Counted from the stretch's first letter, positions 49,498 to 60,400 are shown. The stretch is DNA of 64,000 nt from DASQFI01 sp035633215 (GCA_035633215.1 DASQFI010000047.1:1-64000); one strand, 5' to 3'. Numbers and translations are program-made. Notes: generated by a model from the letters alone, not told the origin.

Positions 49498-51828
49498 ATG
49501 CTATCGCTACGCCCGTCCCATGGCAGCAATCCGTTGACCGACCACGGGATGCGGGTGCTGTATCTCAGCAGCGGAGGCTCGGCGATCGACACCGCGACGA
49601 GCCAGCAGCTCGCCAAGGCGGTGGGACCCTCACTGGTCACTCAGGTCGAATCGGCCGGGGCCGCGCTTACCGAGCTTCGCTCGGCGACCACCGAGTACCG
49701 CGCCCTGCTGATTTCTCCCGGCTTCAACGAACAGGAAACGCTGGCGGTGATTCGCGGCCTTCGCAACGAGGGCGCCGCGATCGCGATCGTGCCCATTGTC
49801 ACCGAGGCTCATCGCGGGCTTGTCAGCTCGGCCGTGCGCGCGGGCGCCGAGGCCGTGCTGCTGATGGTGAATGGAGTCTTGATCGACGCGCAGGAAACGT
49901 TGAGCCGGATCCTGCCGCGTTCGTCCGCCACGCCGCCGGCCGCCAAGCCGCCGGCGACCGTCGCGGCCACGCAGCGGGCGCTCGCCGAGCTGCGCAAGCT
50001 GCACGCTTTGCTGTACGGCAAAGGCAAGGGCGCGGCGACGGAAGAAGAGTCCTCCGAGTTTGCGCCAGGTGAGGGAGGCCGACTGGGCCTGACTCCGCCG
50101 ACGCGAGCTCCACGTGAAGCCGCCTCCCCGGCGGGAGCTGAAGTCATGCCTGAAAAGCCTCGAGCGACACAAGCGCCGGCGGCCACCGCAAGCGCTCACA
50201 TGCGCCGGCCGGTCCTTGCGTCGGTTCCAGCAGCCCGCGATCCGCGAACGACGGACAAGACGTTCGACAGCCGGACGCGTGCGGCCCTCGAGGCGGCGCT
50301 GCAGGCGTCCCGTGTCGAGCTGCGACGCGCAGCCGATGCGCACGCGGCCGAGCGCGAAGTCTGGGAAGCGACGCGGAAGGAGCTGGAAGCGAGGTTCGAC
50401 GAGGAAAACTCAGGCTCACGCGGACGTGTGGACCTCGAGAGCGAGCTGAGCGAGGCCAAGAAGAAGTTTGGCGCAACCACAGACGCCTACGCCGCCGAGC
50501 GTGCCACGTGGGAGACCGCGCGCCGCGAGCTCGAAATGCGCGTCAAGACGCTGCAGGCCGTCATCGGCGGAACCCGCAGGCTCGAAGCCGAGCTGAAGAC
50601 GACCCAGGCCGAGCTCCAGGAACGCATGGCCGCCGACTCGACGAAGGAAGCGGCGTGGGACGAAATCCGCCAGCGCCTCGAGGCCGAGCTCGAGTCGCGC
50701 GCGAATGATCTCGAATGGACCGACAGCGCCCGAGCGCGCGCCGAAGAAGCATTGCAGTCCGTCCAGGCCGAGCTGCAACAGATTTCGAACGCGCGGCACG
50801 AAGCCGCGGCTGAATGGGAAGAGACGCGCCGAGAGCTCGAGCAGCAGGTGATCGAAGCGCGGTCCGCCGCCAGCGAGTCGGTTCGCACGGATTCGGCGTC
50901 CATTGAACAGACCCGCACGGAGATCTACCAGGCGAAGCGTGCCGCTGATGAGGCCGCAAGCGACGCCGAGCAGGCGCGCGCCGAAGCGGACGCCATCAAA
51001 GAGGAGCTCGAGGCCAGGAATCGGTCGCTCGACGAACTGCGATCGGAGCACGCGAAACTCGCCGCGAATTACCGCGCCCTCGAAGGGAAGCTCAGCGAAT
51101 CGAGAGAGCGGATCCGCCAGCTGTCTGACGCCACGCAACGACAGCCGGCGCGAATGGAAGCCGCCGCACCGATTGCCGCGGCGGAGCAGCGCCGCGAGGT
51201 GAGCCGCGTCGAGCAGGTCGGCAAGCTCGGCACGGCGATGGCCCCGGAGATCGAAGCGCTCGTCTCGTCCATTGATCAGTACGCCTCGCGGCTCGTCCGC
51301 CAGTTCGATGCTTCGCATCCGCAGCGGGCCGACGCCGAAGCCATTCTCAAGAACTCGAGCCGCGCGACCAGCCTGCTCCGGCAGTTGGTCACCTTCAGCC
51401 GCCGTCAGGCGAAGCCGGTCGCACGCGTGGAGCTCAACGACGTCATCAAGCGCGCCGAACCCACACTCGCCAGGCTGCTCGGGGGCGACATCGAGCTCAA
51501 GCTGGCGCTGGGTCAGGCCGGCACGCTGACGATGGGCGAGGACGAAGTGGAGCAGCTGTTGACGGCGCTGGTGTTCTCGGCGCGCGAAGCGCTCACGATG
51601 GGTGGCTCGGTGCTGCTTTCCACCTCGGCGGTATTCGCCGATCACGGAACTTCGGGACAGTCCGGTGCGCGTGTGCTGGTGGCCGCGATGGCATTCGGAT
51701 ACGGCGTGCAGTCCGCGAAAAGCTCGTCGGCGCTCGATGGCGTCGTGCGCCGATGTGGTGGCGAACTGACGCTTGGTGGCGAGCCGAACCGCGACGCGAT
51801 CGTGCAGGTTTCGCTGCCGGTTGCGTAG
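49498..51828 (+). CDS. Receiver-like / coiled-coil / degenerate histidine-kinase protein 1
   Basis: A 776-residue soluble protein of unknown function. N-terminal about 18-140 is a receiver-like alpha/beta domain (VLYLSSGG, YRALLISPGF, AIAIVPIVTEAHRG, GAEAVLLMVNG) without the acidic pocket or phosphoacceptor Asp. About 265-560 is coiled coil rich in E, A, R, L. The last 206 residues follow the plan of hybrid histidine kinases (SSRATSLLRQLVTFSRRQ, LNDVI, LLGGDIELKLALGQAGTL, EVEQLLTALVFSAREALTMG, VVRRCGGELTLGGEP) but the phospho-His is Ala (GTAMAPEI) and the N-box Asn is Ser. The start is supported by the same MxSL opening in the next gene, its paralogue 8 bases downstream. Confidence 0.75.
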   Translation: MLSLRPSHGSNPLTDHGMRVLYLSSGGSAIDTATSQQLAKAVGPSLVTQVESAGAALTELRSATTEYRALLISPGFNEQETLAVIRGLRNEGAAIAIVPIVTEAHRGLVSSAVRAGAEAVLLMVNGVLIDAQETLSRILPRSSATPPAAKPPATVAATQRALAELRKLHALLYGKGKGAATEEESSEFAPGEGGRLGLTPPTRAPREAASPAGAEVMPEKPRATQAPAATASAHMRRPVLASVPAARDPRTTDKTFDSRTRAALEAALQASRVELRRAADAHAAEREVWEATRKELEARFDEENSGSRGRVDLESELSEAKKKFGATTDAYAAERATWETARRELEMRVKTLQAVIGGTRRLEAELKTTQAELQERMAADSTKEAAWDEIRQRLEAELESRANDLEWTDSARARAEEALQSVQAELQQISNARHEAAAEWEETRRELEQQVIEARSAASESVRTDSASIEQTRTEIYQAKRAADEAASDAEQARAEADAIKEELEARNRSLDELRSEHAKLAANYRALEGKLSESRERIRQLSDATQRQPARMEAAAPIAAAEQRREVSRVEQVGKLGTAMAPEIEALVSSIDQYASRLVRQFDASHPQRADAEAILKNSSRATSLLRQLVTFSRRQAKPVARVELNDVIKRAEPTLARLLGGDIELKLALGQAGTLTMGEDEVEQLLTALVFSAREALTMGGSVLLSTSAVFADHGTSGQSGARVLVAAMAFGYGVQSAKSSSALDGVVRRCGGELTLGGEPNRDAIVQVSLPVA

Positions 51829-51836
51829 TCTCCACC

Positions 51837-54800
51837 ATGTTTTCGCTGTCGTTGTCCTCCCAGGCACCGGACGAGGCGAGCACCAGCCGAATTCGGCTGC
51901 TTTACCTCACTGGCGGTTCCGCCGACATCGACGCGGCGACTACCAAGCAGCTCTCCCAAGCCGCTGAACGTGTCGACGTGGTGACGGTCGACTCGGCCGA
52001 CGCCGCGCTGGCCGAGCTCCACAAGGACGGCGCCGCGTTTCACGCGCTATTGACGTCGCCGGTCCTCAGTGAAAAAGCCACGATCGCGCTCATCATCAAC
52101 CTTCGCAAGGAACAGGCGCCGGTCGGGATCGTGCCGGTCGTCACCGAGGCGCACCGCGGGCTGTGCAGCTCGGCAGTGGCCGCGGGCGCCGACGCCGTGC
52201 TCCTGATGTTGAACGGCAATCTCGTCGATCCGCGAGAGACGCTGACCAAACTCAAGCCGCGCAGCGCCGCCGACGCCGCCAGCGACAAGAAAGCGCCGGC
52301 GGCCGTCGCCGCGACGCAGCGCGCGCTTGCCGAGCTGCGGAAGCTGCACACGCTGCTGCACTCGTCGAAGCCGAACAAGAAGGACGATGCGGATTCCACG
52401 TCCGAGTTGCCGCCCCTCGAAGCCGCGCGTCTGCGGCTGGAAGCGCGGTTGAACGACGCGCACGTTGCGGCGGCGCGCATGCGCACGGGCACGGAGGAAC
52501 GGCCGGCCCCCACGCCGCTGCCGACGGTTCACACGGCACCGGCGCCGTCGGCGAAGGGCGCCTCGTCCCCACAGAAAGATGGATCGAAGGCCGGACCCGC
52601 CTGGCGGCGCTCGTCGGCCGTAGAGCCTCAAACCCCCAAACGATGGAACGACAAGACGATCGAAGGCGCCACGCGTGCGGCCTTCGAAGGCGCGCTGCAA
52701 TCCGTCCGCACCGAGCTCCGGCAGGTCGTCGAAACGCACACGGCGGATCGTAAAGCCTGGGAAGCCGAACGCGCCAGGTTTGAAGCGGATCTCCTCGCCA
52801 ACCAGGCCGATCCGAGCATCAGGCAGGCGCTCGAGGTCACGCTGAACGACACGCGCAAGGAGCTGAGCGACACGCACGCGGCCCTGGCGCAGGAGCGCGC
52901 GACGCTCGAATCAACGCGCAACGACTATGAAGCGCGCGTTCGCGATCTGGATGCGGCCAAGGGTGAGCTCGAGACGACGCTTGATGGCGAGCGTGCCGAA
53001 CGGCAGCGACTGAGTGAGGAGTACACGGCCGCACAGGAGGCCTGGCAGGCGACAGACCAGGACTTCCGGAGCCGGGTCGAGGATTTGGGCCGCGTCGTCA
53101 CCGGGCTCGAAGCCGATCTGAACAACGCGCGCGCGAAAGCGCGAGACGCGGCCGAGGAGCACGCCTCGCATCAGACCGCCTGGAAGACGCAGCGGCAGGA
53201 ATTCGAAGAAGACATCGCCGGAAGGACCGGGGAGCTCGAGGCGGCCGGCCGGGCGCGCGACGAGCTCGAAGGGTCGCTCAAGGTGCTGCAAGCCGAGTTG
53301 CAGCAGGTGGCCTCGATCCAGGTCTCCAACCGGGTGGCCTGGGACAAAGAGCGCCAAAGACTGGCCGCGGAGCTCGAGTCGCGAGCCTCGGACCTCCGTA
53401 CTTCCGAAAAGACCATCGAGGATCTCAAGAAGGGCAAGGCCCACGCCGAGTCCGTGTCCGCCGACCTTCAGAGAGCGAAGTCGCGCGCTGAAGCGACGGC
53501 CGCCGAGCTGGAAACGAGCAAGGCCCAGGCCGAGCAAGCCAGGAACCAGGCCGACCTGGCGCGAGTGCAGGCTGAGCGCGCAAGAACACAGGCGCAGCAG
53601 GACAAAGCGCAGGCCGAGCAGGCGAAGGCCCAGGCCGAGCAGGGTCGGGCGCAGGCCGACCAGGCCAGGAAGCAGGCCGAGCAGGCAAGAGCCGAGGCCG
53701 AGCAGCAGAAGGCGCACGCCGAGCACGACAAGGCCGACGCGGACAAAGCGTGTGCGGCCGCGGAGCTGGCGAAGGTCGAGGCCGAGAAGGTGCGTGACCG
53801 CGCCGAAAAGGCCAGGGCCGAGACGGAAAAAGCCAAAGCCGATGTCGAGAAAGCGAAGGCCGACATCGAGCGAGCCAAGGCCGATGGCGACAAGGCCAGA
53901 GCGGATCTCGAGAAGTCACGCGCCGAGATCGACAAGGCTCGGCAGGACGCCGAAGCCCGTGGCGATCGTCTCGATGTGCGGGTCAAGGACCTCGATGGGC
54001 GCGTGAAGGAATTGCAGGCGGCGAGCGACGCCGTGAGGGTCGAGCTCGAGGGCCGCAAGGCCGCATATGCGTCCGCGCAGTCAGAGTGGACCGTCGCGCG
54101 CCAGAAACTCGAAGCTGAGCTTGGCGCTCGCGCGACCGCGATTCAGACGGCGGGCCATGCCCGCGTCCAGCTCGAGCAGGCGCTCGTCGCGACCCAGGCC
54201 GAGCTCAAACGCATTCAGACCGTCGAGGCGGCCAGGAACGCCGCGGCCGAGCAGCTGCGTCTGCGGCTCGCGTCCGAGCTCGAGGCGCGATCGAAGGAAT
54301 TACGCGAGTCGCAGTCGGCCGCCGAAGTGCTCGAGAAGTCCAAGGCCTACTTCGAGCAGCAGCGCATCGATGCCGAAGACGCGAGAGCCGCCTCCGAGAA
54401 GACAGCGGCGCGCGCCGAACAGGCGCGAGTCGAGGCGGAACGGGACAAGACCGAAGCGCAGAAGGTTGCGGCCCGTGCGGAGCAGGCCAGAGCCGAGGCG
54501 GACAAGGCGAGGATTGAGGCGGAAAAGACCGCCGCGCGCGCGGAACAGGTGAGAGCCGAAGCCGAGAAGGCCAAGGCGGATGCGGAGACAGCCCGCGCGG
54601 AGTCGGACAAGGCTCGAGCGGAGTCCGACAGAGCACGGGTCGAGTCGGAGAAGGCCCGCGCCGACGTCGAGAAAGCGAAGGCGCACGCCGAGGCCGCCCG
54701 CGCCCAGTCGGAACACGCCCGGGCACAGCTCGAGAAGGCCAAGGCCGAGACGGACACGGCGAAGACCGCGGTCGAGACGGCACTCGCCGAGGCGCTCAAG

Positions 54801-56486
54801 TCGCGGAAGGATGCCGAGGCGAACATCGCCCGGCTCGACGCGCGCGCCGCCGAGCACGCGTCGGCTCAGAAAGAGTGGAGCGCGACGCACAAGCAGTTCG
54901 AGAAGGAACTCGCCGCGCGCGACCGCGCCCTCGACGCTGCGGCTGCGCGCGACCGGGAGCAGCAGGCGGCCGCCGCAGCACGCGACCAGGAGCTTCGCGC
55001 CGCCGGCGCCGCACGCGAGCAGGAGCTTCACGCTGCCGGCGCGGCACGCGAGCAGGAGCTTCACGCCGTCCTCACCGCACACGAGCAGGAGCTCAAAGCC
55101 GCCGCGGGCCGGGAGCAGGAACTTCAAGCCGCCGCCGCGCAGGAACAACGGGCCCAGGCCGCCGCCGCCGCGCGCGTGCAGGCGCTTCAATCGGCGGCCG
55201 CGACGCGCGATCGTGAGTTCCAGGCGGCCCTGACCGCGAAGGACCGCGATCTGCAGGCGATTGTCGCCGCACGAGACAAGGATGTTCAGGCCGCCGCCGC
55301 GGCGCGTGCCGAGGCGGACACGTTGCTTCAGTCGGTCAAGGACGAGCTGCAGCAAGCCGTGGCGGCTCGGGCGTCGATCGCCGCGTCGTGGGAATCAACG
55401 CGGCACCAGCTCGAGGAGCATGTTCAGAAACGGACCGAGGAACTGCAAGCGGCCGCGCGCTCGAAGGTCGACCTTCAGATGGCGCTCGACGGCATGCGCG
55501 CCGAGCTCCGCCTCGCCGCGGACCTCCACGCGGCCGACGTCAAGGCGCTGGACGAGCTGCGCGGAGAGCTCGATCAGGGCGTTCAGGGGTCCGCGGCCGC
55601 TGACCAGGAGCGCCTGCGGCTGCAGGCCGCGATGCGCGACCTGACGCTCGAGCACACGCATCTGTCGGCGTCGCACGGCGTAATGGAACGCCAGCTCGCC
55701 GAAGCTCGCGACAGGATCCGTCAGGTGAGCGAAGACGCCGAGACGATGCGCACGCGGCTCGATTCCGCGCCTGAGCCTGCCAGCCGGCCCGCCGTCGAGG
55801 ACCGTCGTCTGTCTCCGTCGTCTCAGACTCCTCAGCCGCTCCACGTGCGGGGGGTGGAGGAAGTCGGGAAGATGGGCACGGCGATGGCCCCCGAGCTCGA
55901 ATCGCTGGTCTCGCTGGTCGACCGGTCCGCGGCCGAGCTGGTGCGCGACCTCGATCCGACGAGCCCGCTTCGCGCGAAGGCCCAGTCGATCGTCGATCAC
56001 TCCGAGCGCGCGACGAGCCTGCTGCGCCAGCTGGTGTCATTCAGCCGGCGTCAGGCCCGGCCGGTCGCCACCACCGACCTCAACGACGTCGTCAGTCGCG
56101 TCGAGCCGACGCTCACGAAGCTCTGCGGTGACGAGGTCGAGCTTACGCTCGCGCTCGGCCAGACCGTGACGCTCTCGATTGGCGAAGACGACCTCGAACA
56201 GATCCTCACGGCGCTCGTCTTCGCGGCGCGCGAATCGCTCACGCTCGGCGGATCGATTCTGCTCTCCACGTCCGCGCACGATCCGGATCTGCATGCGGCC
56301 AGCGAGCCGGCGTCTAGCCGGGTCCTCATCTCGGCGACCGCTTTCGGCTACGGCGTGCAGCCGGCGAAAAGCTCATCGGCGCTCGACACCGTCGTCCGCC
56401 GGTGCGGTGGCGAGCTCGTGCTCAACGGCGAGCCCGACCGCGACGCGATTCTTCAGGTGACGCTGCCGCTCACGGTCAACGTCTGA
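51837..56486 (+). CDS. Receiver-like / long coiled-coil / degenerate histidine-kinase protein 2
   Basis: A 1549-residue paralogue of the preceding protein. The N-terminal receiver-like domain (LLYLTGGSADIDAATTKQ, GIVPVVTEAHRGL) and C-terminal kinase-like domain (MGTAMAPELESLV, SERATSLLRQLVSFSRRQ, VVRRCGGELVLNGEP) match it closely; again the kinase His and N-box Asn are absent. The middle is about 1000 residues of coiled coil. Two parts (about 560-720 and 840-990) are near-perfect heptads of the AEKAKAD kind, coded by about 21-bp DNA repeats; a third (about 1045-1165) has 11-residue units such as AAREQELHAAG. It may form a filament or a very long rod. Downstream is a convergent SYLF gene. Confidence 0.75.
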   Translation: MFSLSLSSQAPDEASTSRIRLLYLTGGSADIDAATTKQLSQAAERVDVVTVDSADAALAELHKDGAAFHALLTSPVLSEKATIALIINLRKEQAPVGIVPVVTEAHRGLCSSAVAAGADAVLLMLNGNLVDPRETLTKLKPRSAADAASDKKAPAAVAATQRALAELRKLHTLLHSSKPNKKDDADSTSELPPLEAARLRLEARLNDAHVAAARMRTGTEERPAPTPLPTVHTAPAPSAKGASSPQKDGSKAGPAWRRSSAVEPQTPKRWNDKTIEGATRAAFEGALQSVRTELRQVVETHTADRKAWEAERARFEADLLANQADPSIRQALEVTLNDTRKELSDTHAALAQERATLESTRNDYEARVRDLDAAKGELETTLDGERAERQRLSEEYTAAQEAWQATDQDFRSRVEDLGRVVTGLEADLNNARAKARDAAEEHASHQTAWKTQRQEFEEDIAGRTGELEAAGRARDELEGSLKVLQAELQQVASIQVSNRVAWDKERQRLAAELESRASDLRTSEKTIEDLKKGKAHAESVSADLQRAKSRAEATAAELETSKAQAEQARNQADLARVQAERARTQAQQDKAQAEQAKAQAEQGRAQADQARKQAEQARAEAEQQKAHAEHDKADADKACAAAELAKVEAEKVRDRAEKARAETEKAKADVEKAKADIERAKADGDKARADLEKSRAEIDKARQDAEARGDRLDVRVKDLDGRVKELQAASDAVRVELEGRKAAYASAQSEWTVARQKLEAELGARATAIQTAGHARVQLEQALVATQAELKRIQTVEAARNAAAEQLRLRLASELEARSKELRESQSAAEVLEKSKAYFEQQRIDAEDARAASEKTAARAEQARVEAERDKTEAQKVAARAEQARAEADKARIEAEKTAARAEQVRAEAEKAKADAETARAESDKARAESDRARVESEKARADVEKAKAHAEAARAQSEHARAQLEKAKAETDTAKTAVETALAEALKSRKDAEANIARLDARAAEHASAQKEWSATHKQFEKELAARDRALDAAAARDREQQAAAAARDQELRAAGAAREQELHAAGAAREQELHAVLTAHEQELKAAAGREQELQAAAAQEQRAQAAAAARVQALQSAAATRDREFQAALTAKDRDLQAIVAARDKDVQAAAAARAEADTLLQSVKDELQQAVAARASIAASWESTRHQLEEHVQKRTEELQAAARSKVDLQMALDGMRAELRLAADLHAADVKALDELRGELDQGVQGSAAADQERLRLQAAMRDLTLEHTHLSASHGVMERQLAEARDRIRQVSEDAETMRTRLDSAPEPASRPAVEDRRLSPSSQTPQPLHVRGVEEVGKMGTAMAPELESLVSLVDRSAAELVRDLDPTSPLRAKAQSIVDHSERATSLLRQLVSFSRRQARPVATTDLNDVVSRVEPTLTKLCGDEVELTLALGQTVTLSIGEDDLEQILTALVFAARESLTLGGSILLSTSAHDPDLHAASEPASSRVLISATAFGYGVQPAKSSSALDTVVRRCGGELVLNGEPDRDAILQVTLPLTVNV

Positions 56487-56496
56487 GAAGTCCGCC

Positions 56497-57219
56497 CTAC
56501 TTCATCAGCGACTTCAGCATGCCGCGCCAGGTTTCGACGATGGCGGGCGCACGCGTTTTCGGCGCGTTCTCCAGCGCGATCTCCTTCAGGCTCAGCTCCC
56601 GGCCGTAGAGCGCCTGATTGTCGTCGCCGTCGGCACGGAGCGCGGCGCCTTCGAGCGTCGCACCGGCGAACAGGCCCTTGGAGCGTGAATACGCCAGGAT
56701 GCCGGCGTTGGCCTGCGCGTTCGTGCCGGCCTGCGCGTTCCGGCCGACCGGGCCCGCCGCGACCGACAACTCGCCGCCGATCGTGAACTTGTCCTGAAGC
56801 AGCTGCTCGATGCCGTTGCGGTTCATGACGAGCAGCACGAGGTCGACGGACTCGACCCCAATCTGCCAGCCGATGCTTCCGCCGGTCATCTTGACGATGG
56901 CCGGGGGCGACCAGGCGCCCGACGACTTGTTTTTCGCGCTGAGCACGCCCTTGCCGTGTTTGGCGCCGATGATGAAGCCGCCCTTCAAGAGCGACGGAAT
57001 GACGACGATGCCCTCGGCGCGCGCGAGGAGCTCCTTGGGAATGCCGTCCTCCGGGACCTTCGTCAGCTCGCGCAGCACGTCCATCGACTTCTGCACCAGC
57101 TCGACCTCGTCACGGTTGTCTTTCGATTGCTGTGTGGCTTGACGCGCGGACAGCATCGGCGTGCCGATCACCAGACACGCGGCGATCGTCGCCGCAACGA
57201 AACGGGAATTTCGAAACAT
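56497..57219 (-). CDS. SYLF (Ysc84-like) lipid-binding domain protein, exported
   Basis: A 240-residue protein with a signal peptide (VAATIAACLVIGTPMLSARQ) and a SYLF domain. KSMDVLRELTKVPEDGIPKE, AEGIVVIPSLLKGGFIIGAKHG, SIGWQIGVESVDLVLLVMN and GPVGRNAQAG are the usual marks. Eukaryotic members bind phosphoinositides; bacterial ones are exported and little known. The ATG at 57219 is preceded by AAGGAG. It is convergent with the large coiled-coil gene, 10 bases from its stop. Confidence 0.88.
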   Translation of the reverse strand: MFRNSRFVAATIAACLVIGTPMLSARQATQQSKDNRDEVELVQKSMDVLRELTKVPEDGIPKELLARAEGIVVIPSLLKGGFIIGAKHGKGVLSAKNKSSGAWSPPAIVKMTGGSIGWQIGVESVDLVLLVMNRNGIEQLLQDKFTIGGELSVAAGPVGRNAQAGTNAQANAGILAYSRSKGLFAGATLEGAALRADGDDNQALYGRELSLKEIALENAPKTRAPAIVETWRGMLKSLMK

Positions 57220-57420
57220 GGGGACTACTCCTTCGTGCTTGCCCGACCAGGTTGGGTGCGGGCCCTGAACCAGCTTTGTAAGTGAGCAAGGCCGGTGCCA
57301 CGCCCTGATAGGGCAGGAAGCCGCAGAAAGGGCCTGTAGCGGCCTCAAGGTGGGCAGGGGCCGTCCGGATGTGGGTAGACCAGCTCCGGGGTATGGCGGC
57401 GGTGCGGGCCTCGCACCGCA

Positions 57421-57454
57421 CAAACAAAAAGAAAAGGCGGGCTGACAGCCCGCC
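57421..57454 (-). terminator. Rho-independent terminator of the TonB receptor gene
   Basis: On the minus strand GGCGGGCT pairs with AGCCCGCC (57436-57454), followed by TTTTCTTTTTGTTTG. It is about 30 bp after the receptor stop. The rest of the gap to 57220 has no gene; a set of short GC stems there gives no recognisable RNA family. Confidence 0.88.
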
Positions 57455-57482
57455 TTTCCTCAGAACGAATGCGAACCGAACG

Positions 57483-60400
57483 CTACCAGTTGATGCGGAA
57501 CGACAACTGGCCCAGGCGGCCGCCCGGGTCGAAGTTGTTGTCCGGATCGCTGTAGCCGCTGCCGACCTGGAAGATGTCGTCGTTGTCGCCCGGATCGGCC
57601 ACTGGGTTGAAGTTGATGTTGTCGAAGAGATTCAGGACGTCGATGCGCAGCTCGAAATTCGCGGAACCACGGAGCGGGAACCGCTTCGTGAGCCCGATGT
57701 CGAACCGGGTGAAGAACGGCGCGCGGATCAGGAGCGTCCGCGGCGCGCAGTCACCGGCCCTGAGCTGAATGCAGCCCTCGCTGCTGGCCGGTGCGATGTA
57801 GCGGCCCTCGGGGACGCCGAGATCCGAGTAGCCGGTCGGTGTGGTCGTGCTGGTTTCGAACGCCCGGCGCGTGTTCAGGATCACGTCTTCAGGGAGCATC
57901 GTCACGAGCTTCCGGCCAGGGTTATCTGGATTCGGGTCGTCGATAATCCGGAAGGAGTACAGGTCCTGCAGGTCCTTGGCGGTCATGCCGACGAGGCGGA
58001 CGTTGCCGAAGTCGAGCGTTCTCGCCTGAATTCGGGCCGCCCCGGTGAAATCCCAGTTGCCGAGGATCCCGTTGAGGATGGGATGCATGTCGGTGCCAAA
58101 CCGATATCCGCGGCCCACCGGGATCGACCAATTCCACTGCATCTTGATTGCGTGGCGGACGTTGTCCTCCGGAATCATGACGCGTCCGAAGTGGAGCCCT
58201 TGGAACGACGACGACCCCTCAACGGCGTACTGGTAGTTCGCGTTGACCGAGAGACCGCGGGACAGCCGCCTCCGCACTTCGACCTGCAACGCATGGTAGT
58301 CGCTGAAGGCGCCGCTGTCGGTCACGTTGACGTTGGCCACGGCCGGGTTCACGACGAAGAAGTTTGCGGCATATCCGGCGGCGATGGCGTTATTCCGGCG
58401 GCCGTTATTGCCGTCCAGGTCCGCGGCCGAGTTCCCCGGGGCCGGGTTCGTCCGCACCAGATCGTTCGTGAAATCCGTGTTGCTCCAGTTGGTGCTGTTA
58501 TAGGCCAACGGGTCGTTGAAGTTCGTCCGGCCGCTGATGTACGCGAGATAGATCGGCAGCGGACGGGTGCCGCTGTTGTCGCCAAAATATGCGAACGATC
58601 CTACGCGACCGGTAATCCCGGAAGCATTGTTCGCCGCCAGGTTCGCCATCGCGAGCTTGAACTCGTTCAGAAACCCGTTCTCGATGAGGTTCCGCTCGTT
58701 GTAGTTGATCGTCGCCCACTGGTTGACGCCTCGGGTGCCGACGTAGCGCACCTCGACCGCCATGTTCCGGCTCAGGGCGCGCTGTAGGCCGACGGTCCAG
58801 GTGCGCGCCGAAGCGATCTCGATGTCCGGATGGAACAAGCTGAGGCTGTCGAGCCGCTGGGGGCGGGCGGGGATGGGATACGTCGCCGTTTCCGGGAACG
58901 GCGCCTGGAACAGGCGGCCAGTTTCGCTGAGCAGGACGGGTGCCGGCAACAGTGCGCCAGCGGCCACCGTCTGCGAATTACGGGTCAGCGTCAGCGTGCT
59001 GCCGGGAAGCGGGCCGTACAGGCCCGTGAACACTCCGAACCCCTGCCGCTCGTACGCGATGGAGTAGCCGCCGCGAATGGTCGCCTGCTCGGGATCGCCC
59101 AGGATCTTGCGCAGGAAGCCGGATTCGACCTGCGGCCGCCACGCGACGCCGATCGACGGCGAGACGTTGTTCCAATCCGTGTTGTAGCCGCGTGTGCCGC
59201 TCGTGAACTGCACGAACTCCGGAACCGCCTTGCCGCCGCTCGCGCCCGGCTGGAAGAAGTTGCAGGACGTGAACGTCCCACCGTCTCCGAGACCAGAGAC
59301 GCCGCAGGCATCGACCAGCGTCGTGGCCGACATGACGTCGTGGGTCGGTGAGAACGGCGTCTGCACGTCCCATCGCAACCCGCCGGTAATCGTGACCGTC
59401 GGCGTCATCTGCCACGAGTCCTGGAGGAAGACGTGGTAGTTGTTCAGCTTGCCCGCCCGACGGCGTCTGCCAAGGAGCTCGTACTGCTCCGTGTTCTCAT
59501 TCAGGGTGGCTATCCCGCCGACCGACGCGACACGGCCCGTCAGCAGACCGTACAGAGCCCGCGCGTCCGTGAGCTGGCCGCCCGAGGCGCCGGGGAAGTT
59601 GCCCGAGGCCGCCGTGAACATCGAGCGGGCCGGGTCGTTGTCGTTGTCGAATCCCAGCTGGAGCGCGGTCACCTGCTGTTGCGAGTCGTCCCACGCGCGC
59701 CCGAGGAAGGCGCCGCCGCCGAACGTCAGCGTGTGTTTTCCCTTCTGCCAGTTCAGCGTCTCATCGAAGGTGTACTGGTACGCGCTGCGTCCGGACAGCG
59801 TATTCCGCGTGTGCCAGTTCGTCAGGGCGATGTCGCTGGCCAGGTCGACGGCGTAGCCGTTCTGGTCAGTGAACGAGTCCGGTCCTCCGCCGAGCGTCTG
59901 CCCGAAGAAGATCCGTTCGCCGCGCGTGATGCCGACGCGAAGCTCGCTGACGAGGTCAGCGGAGACAGTCGAACGAAGGGCAATGGATCGTTGCGGCCGC
60001 CGCGCGACCGTGTGCCCGAAGTTGGGCGTATCAGGGAAGCGCTGATCGAAGCCGTTCAACTGATCGGGGTCGCGGTCCTGCCACAGCTTGTTGAACGTGC
60101 CGCTGAGCCGGTTGCTGGCGTTGATGTTGAAGTCGATGCGGATCGCCGGCTGGTGCTCGGTCTGCATCGCCGGGCTCAGCCACGAATACTCCTGGAGCAG
60201 CGGGTCGGTCTGCGCGGCCAGTGTGCCCGACTTGCGAGTCGCGTCCTGGATCCTGGTCAGAAGGCTCATCGCGAGCGGATCGGGGGTCGAAATCTGGTTG
60301 TTTCGCCGTGCCAGATCGAGCACGTTGACGGTCTGGACGCCGGCCGAGGTGGTATAGCGGAAATCTCCTAACAGGGCATTCGGGTGCAGCACGTCCCGAT

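Noticed and set aside
50416..51867. A 483-residue minus-strand frame opposite the coiled-coil gene
   Set aside because: Shadow of the alanine/glutamate-rich coiled coil; several other shadows over 53.4-55.4 kb are similar.
53500..54800. Possible DNA satellite or CRISPR-like array
   Set aside because: The about 21-bp periodicity is in frame and codes heptads of a coiled coil within one continuous gene.
57220..57430. Possible riboswitch or small RNA upstream of the SYLF gene
   Set aside because: Several short stems are visible but none matches a family consensus that I know, and the order of stems is not convincing.
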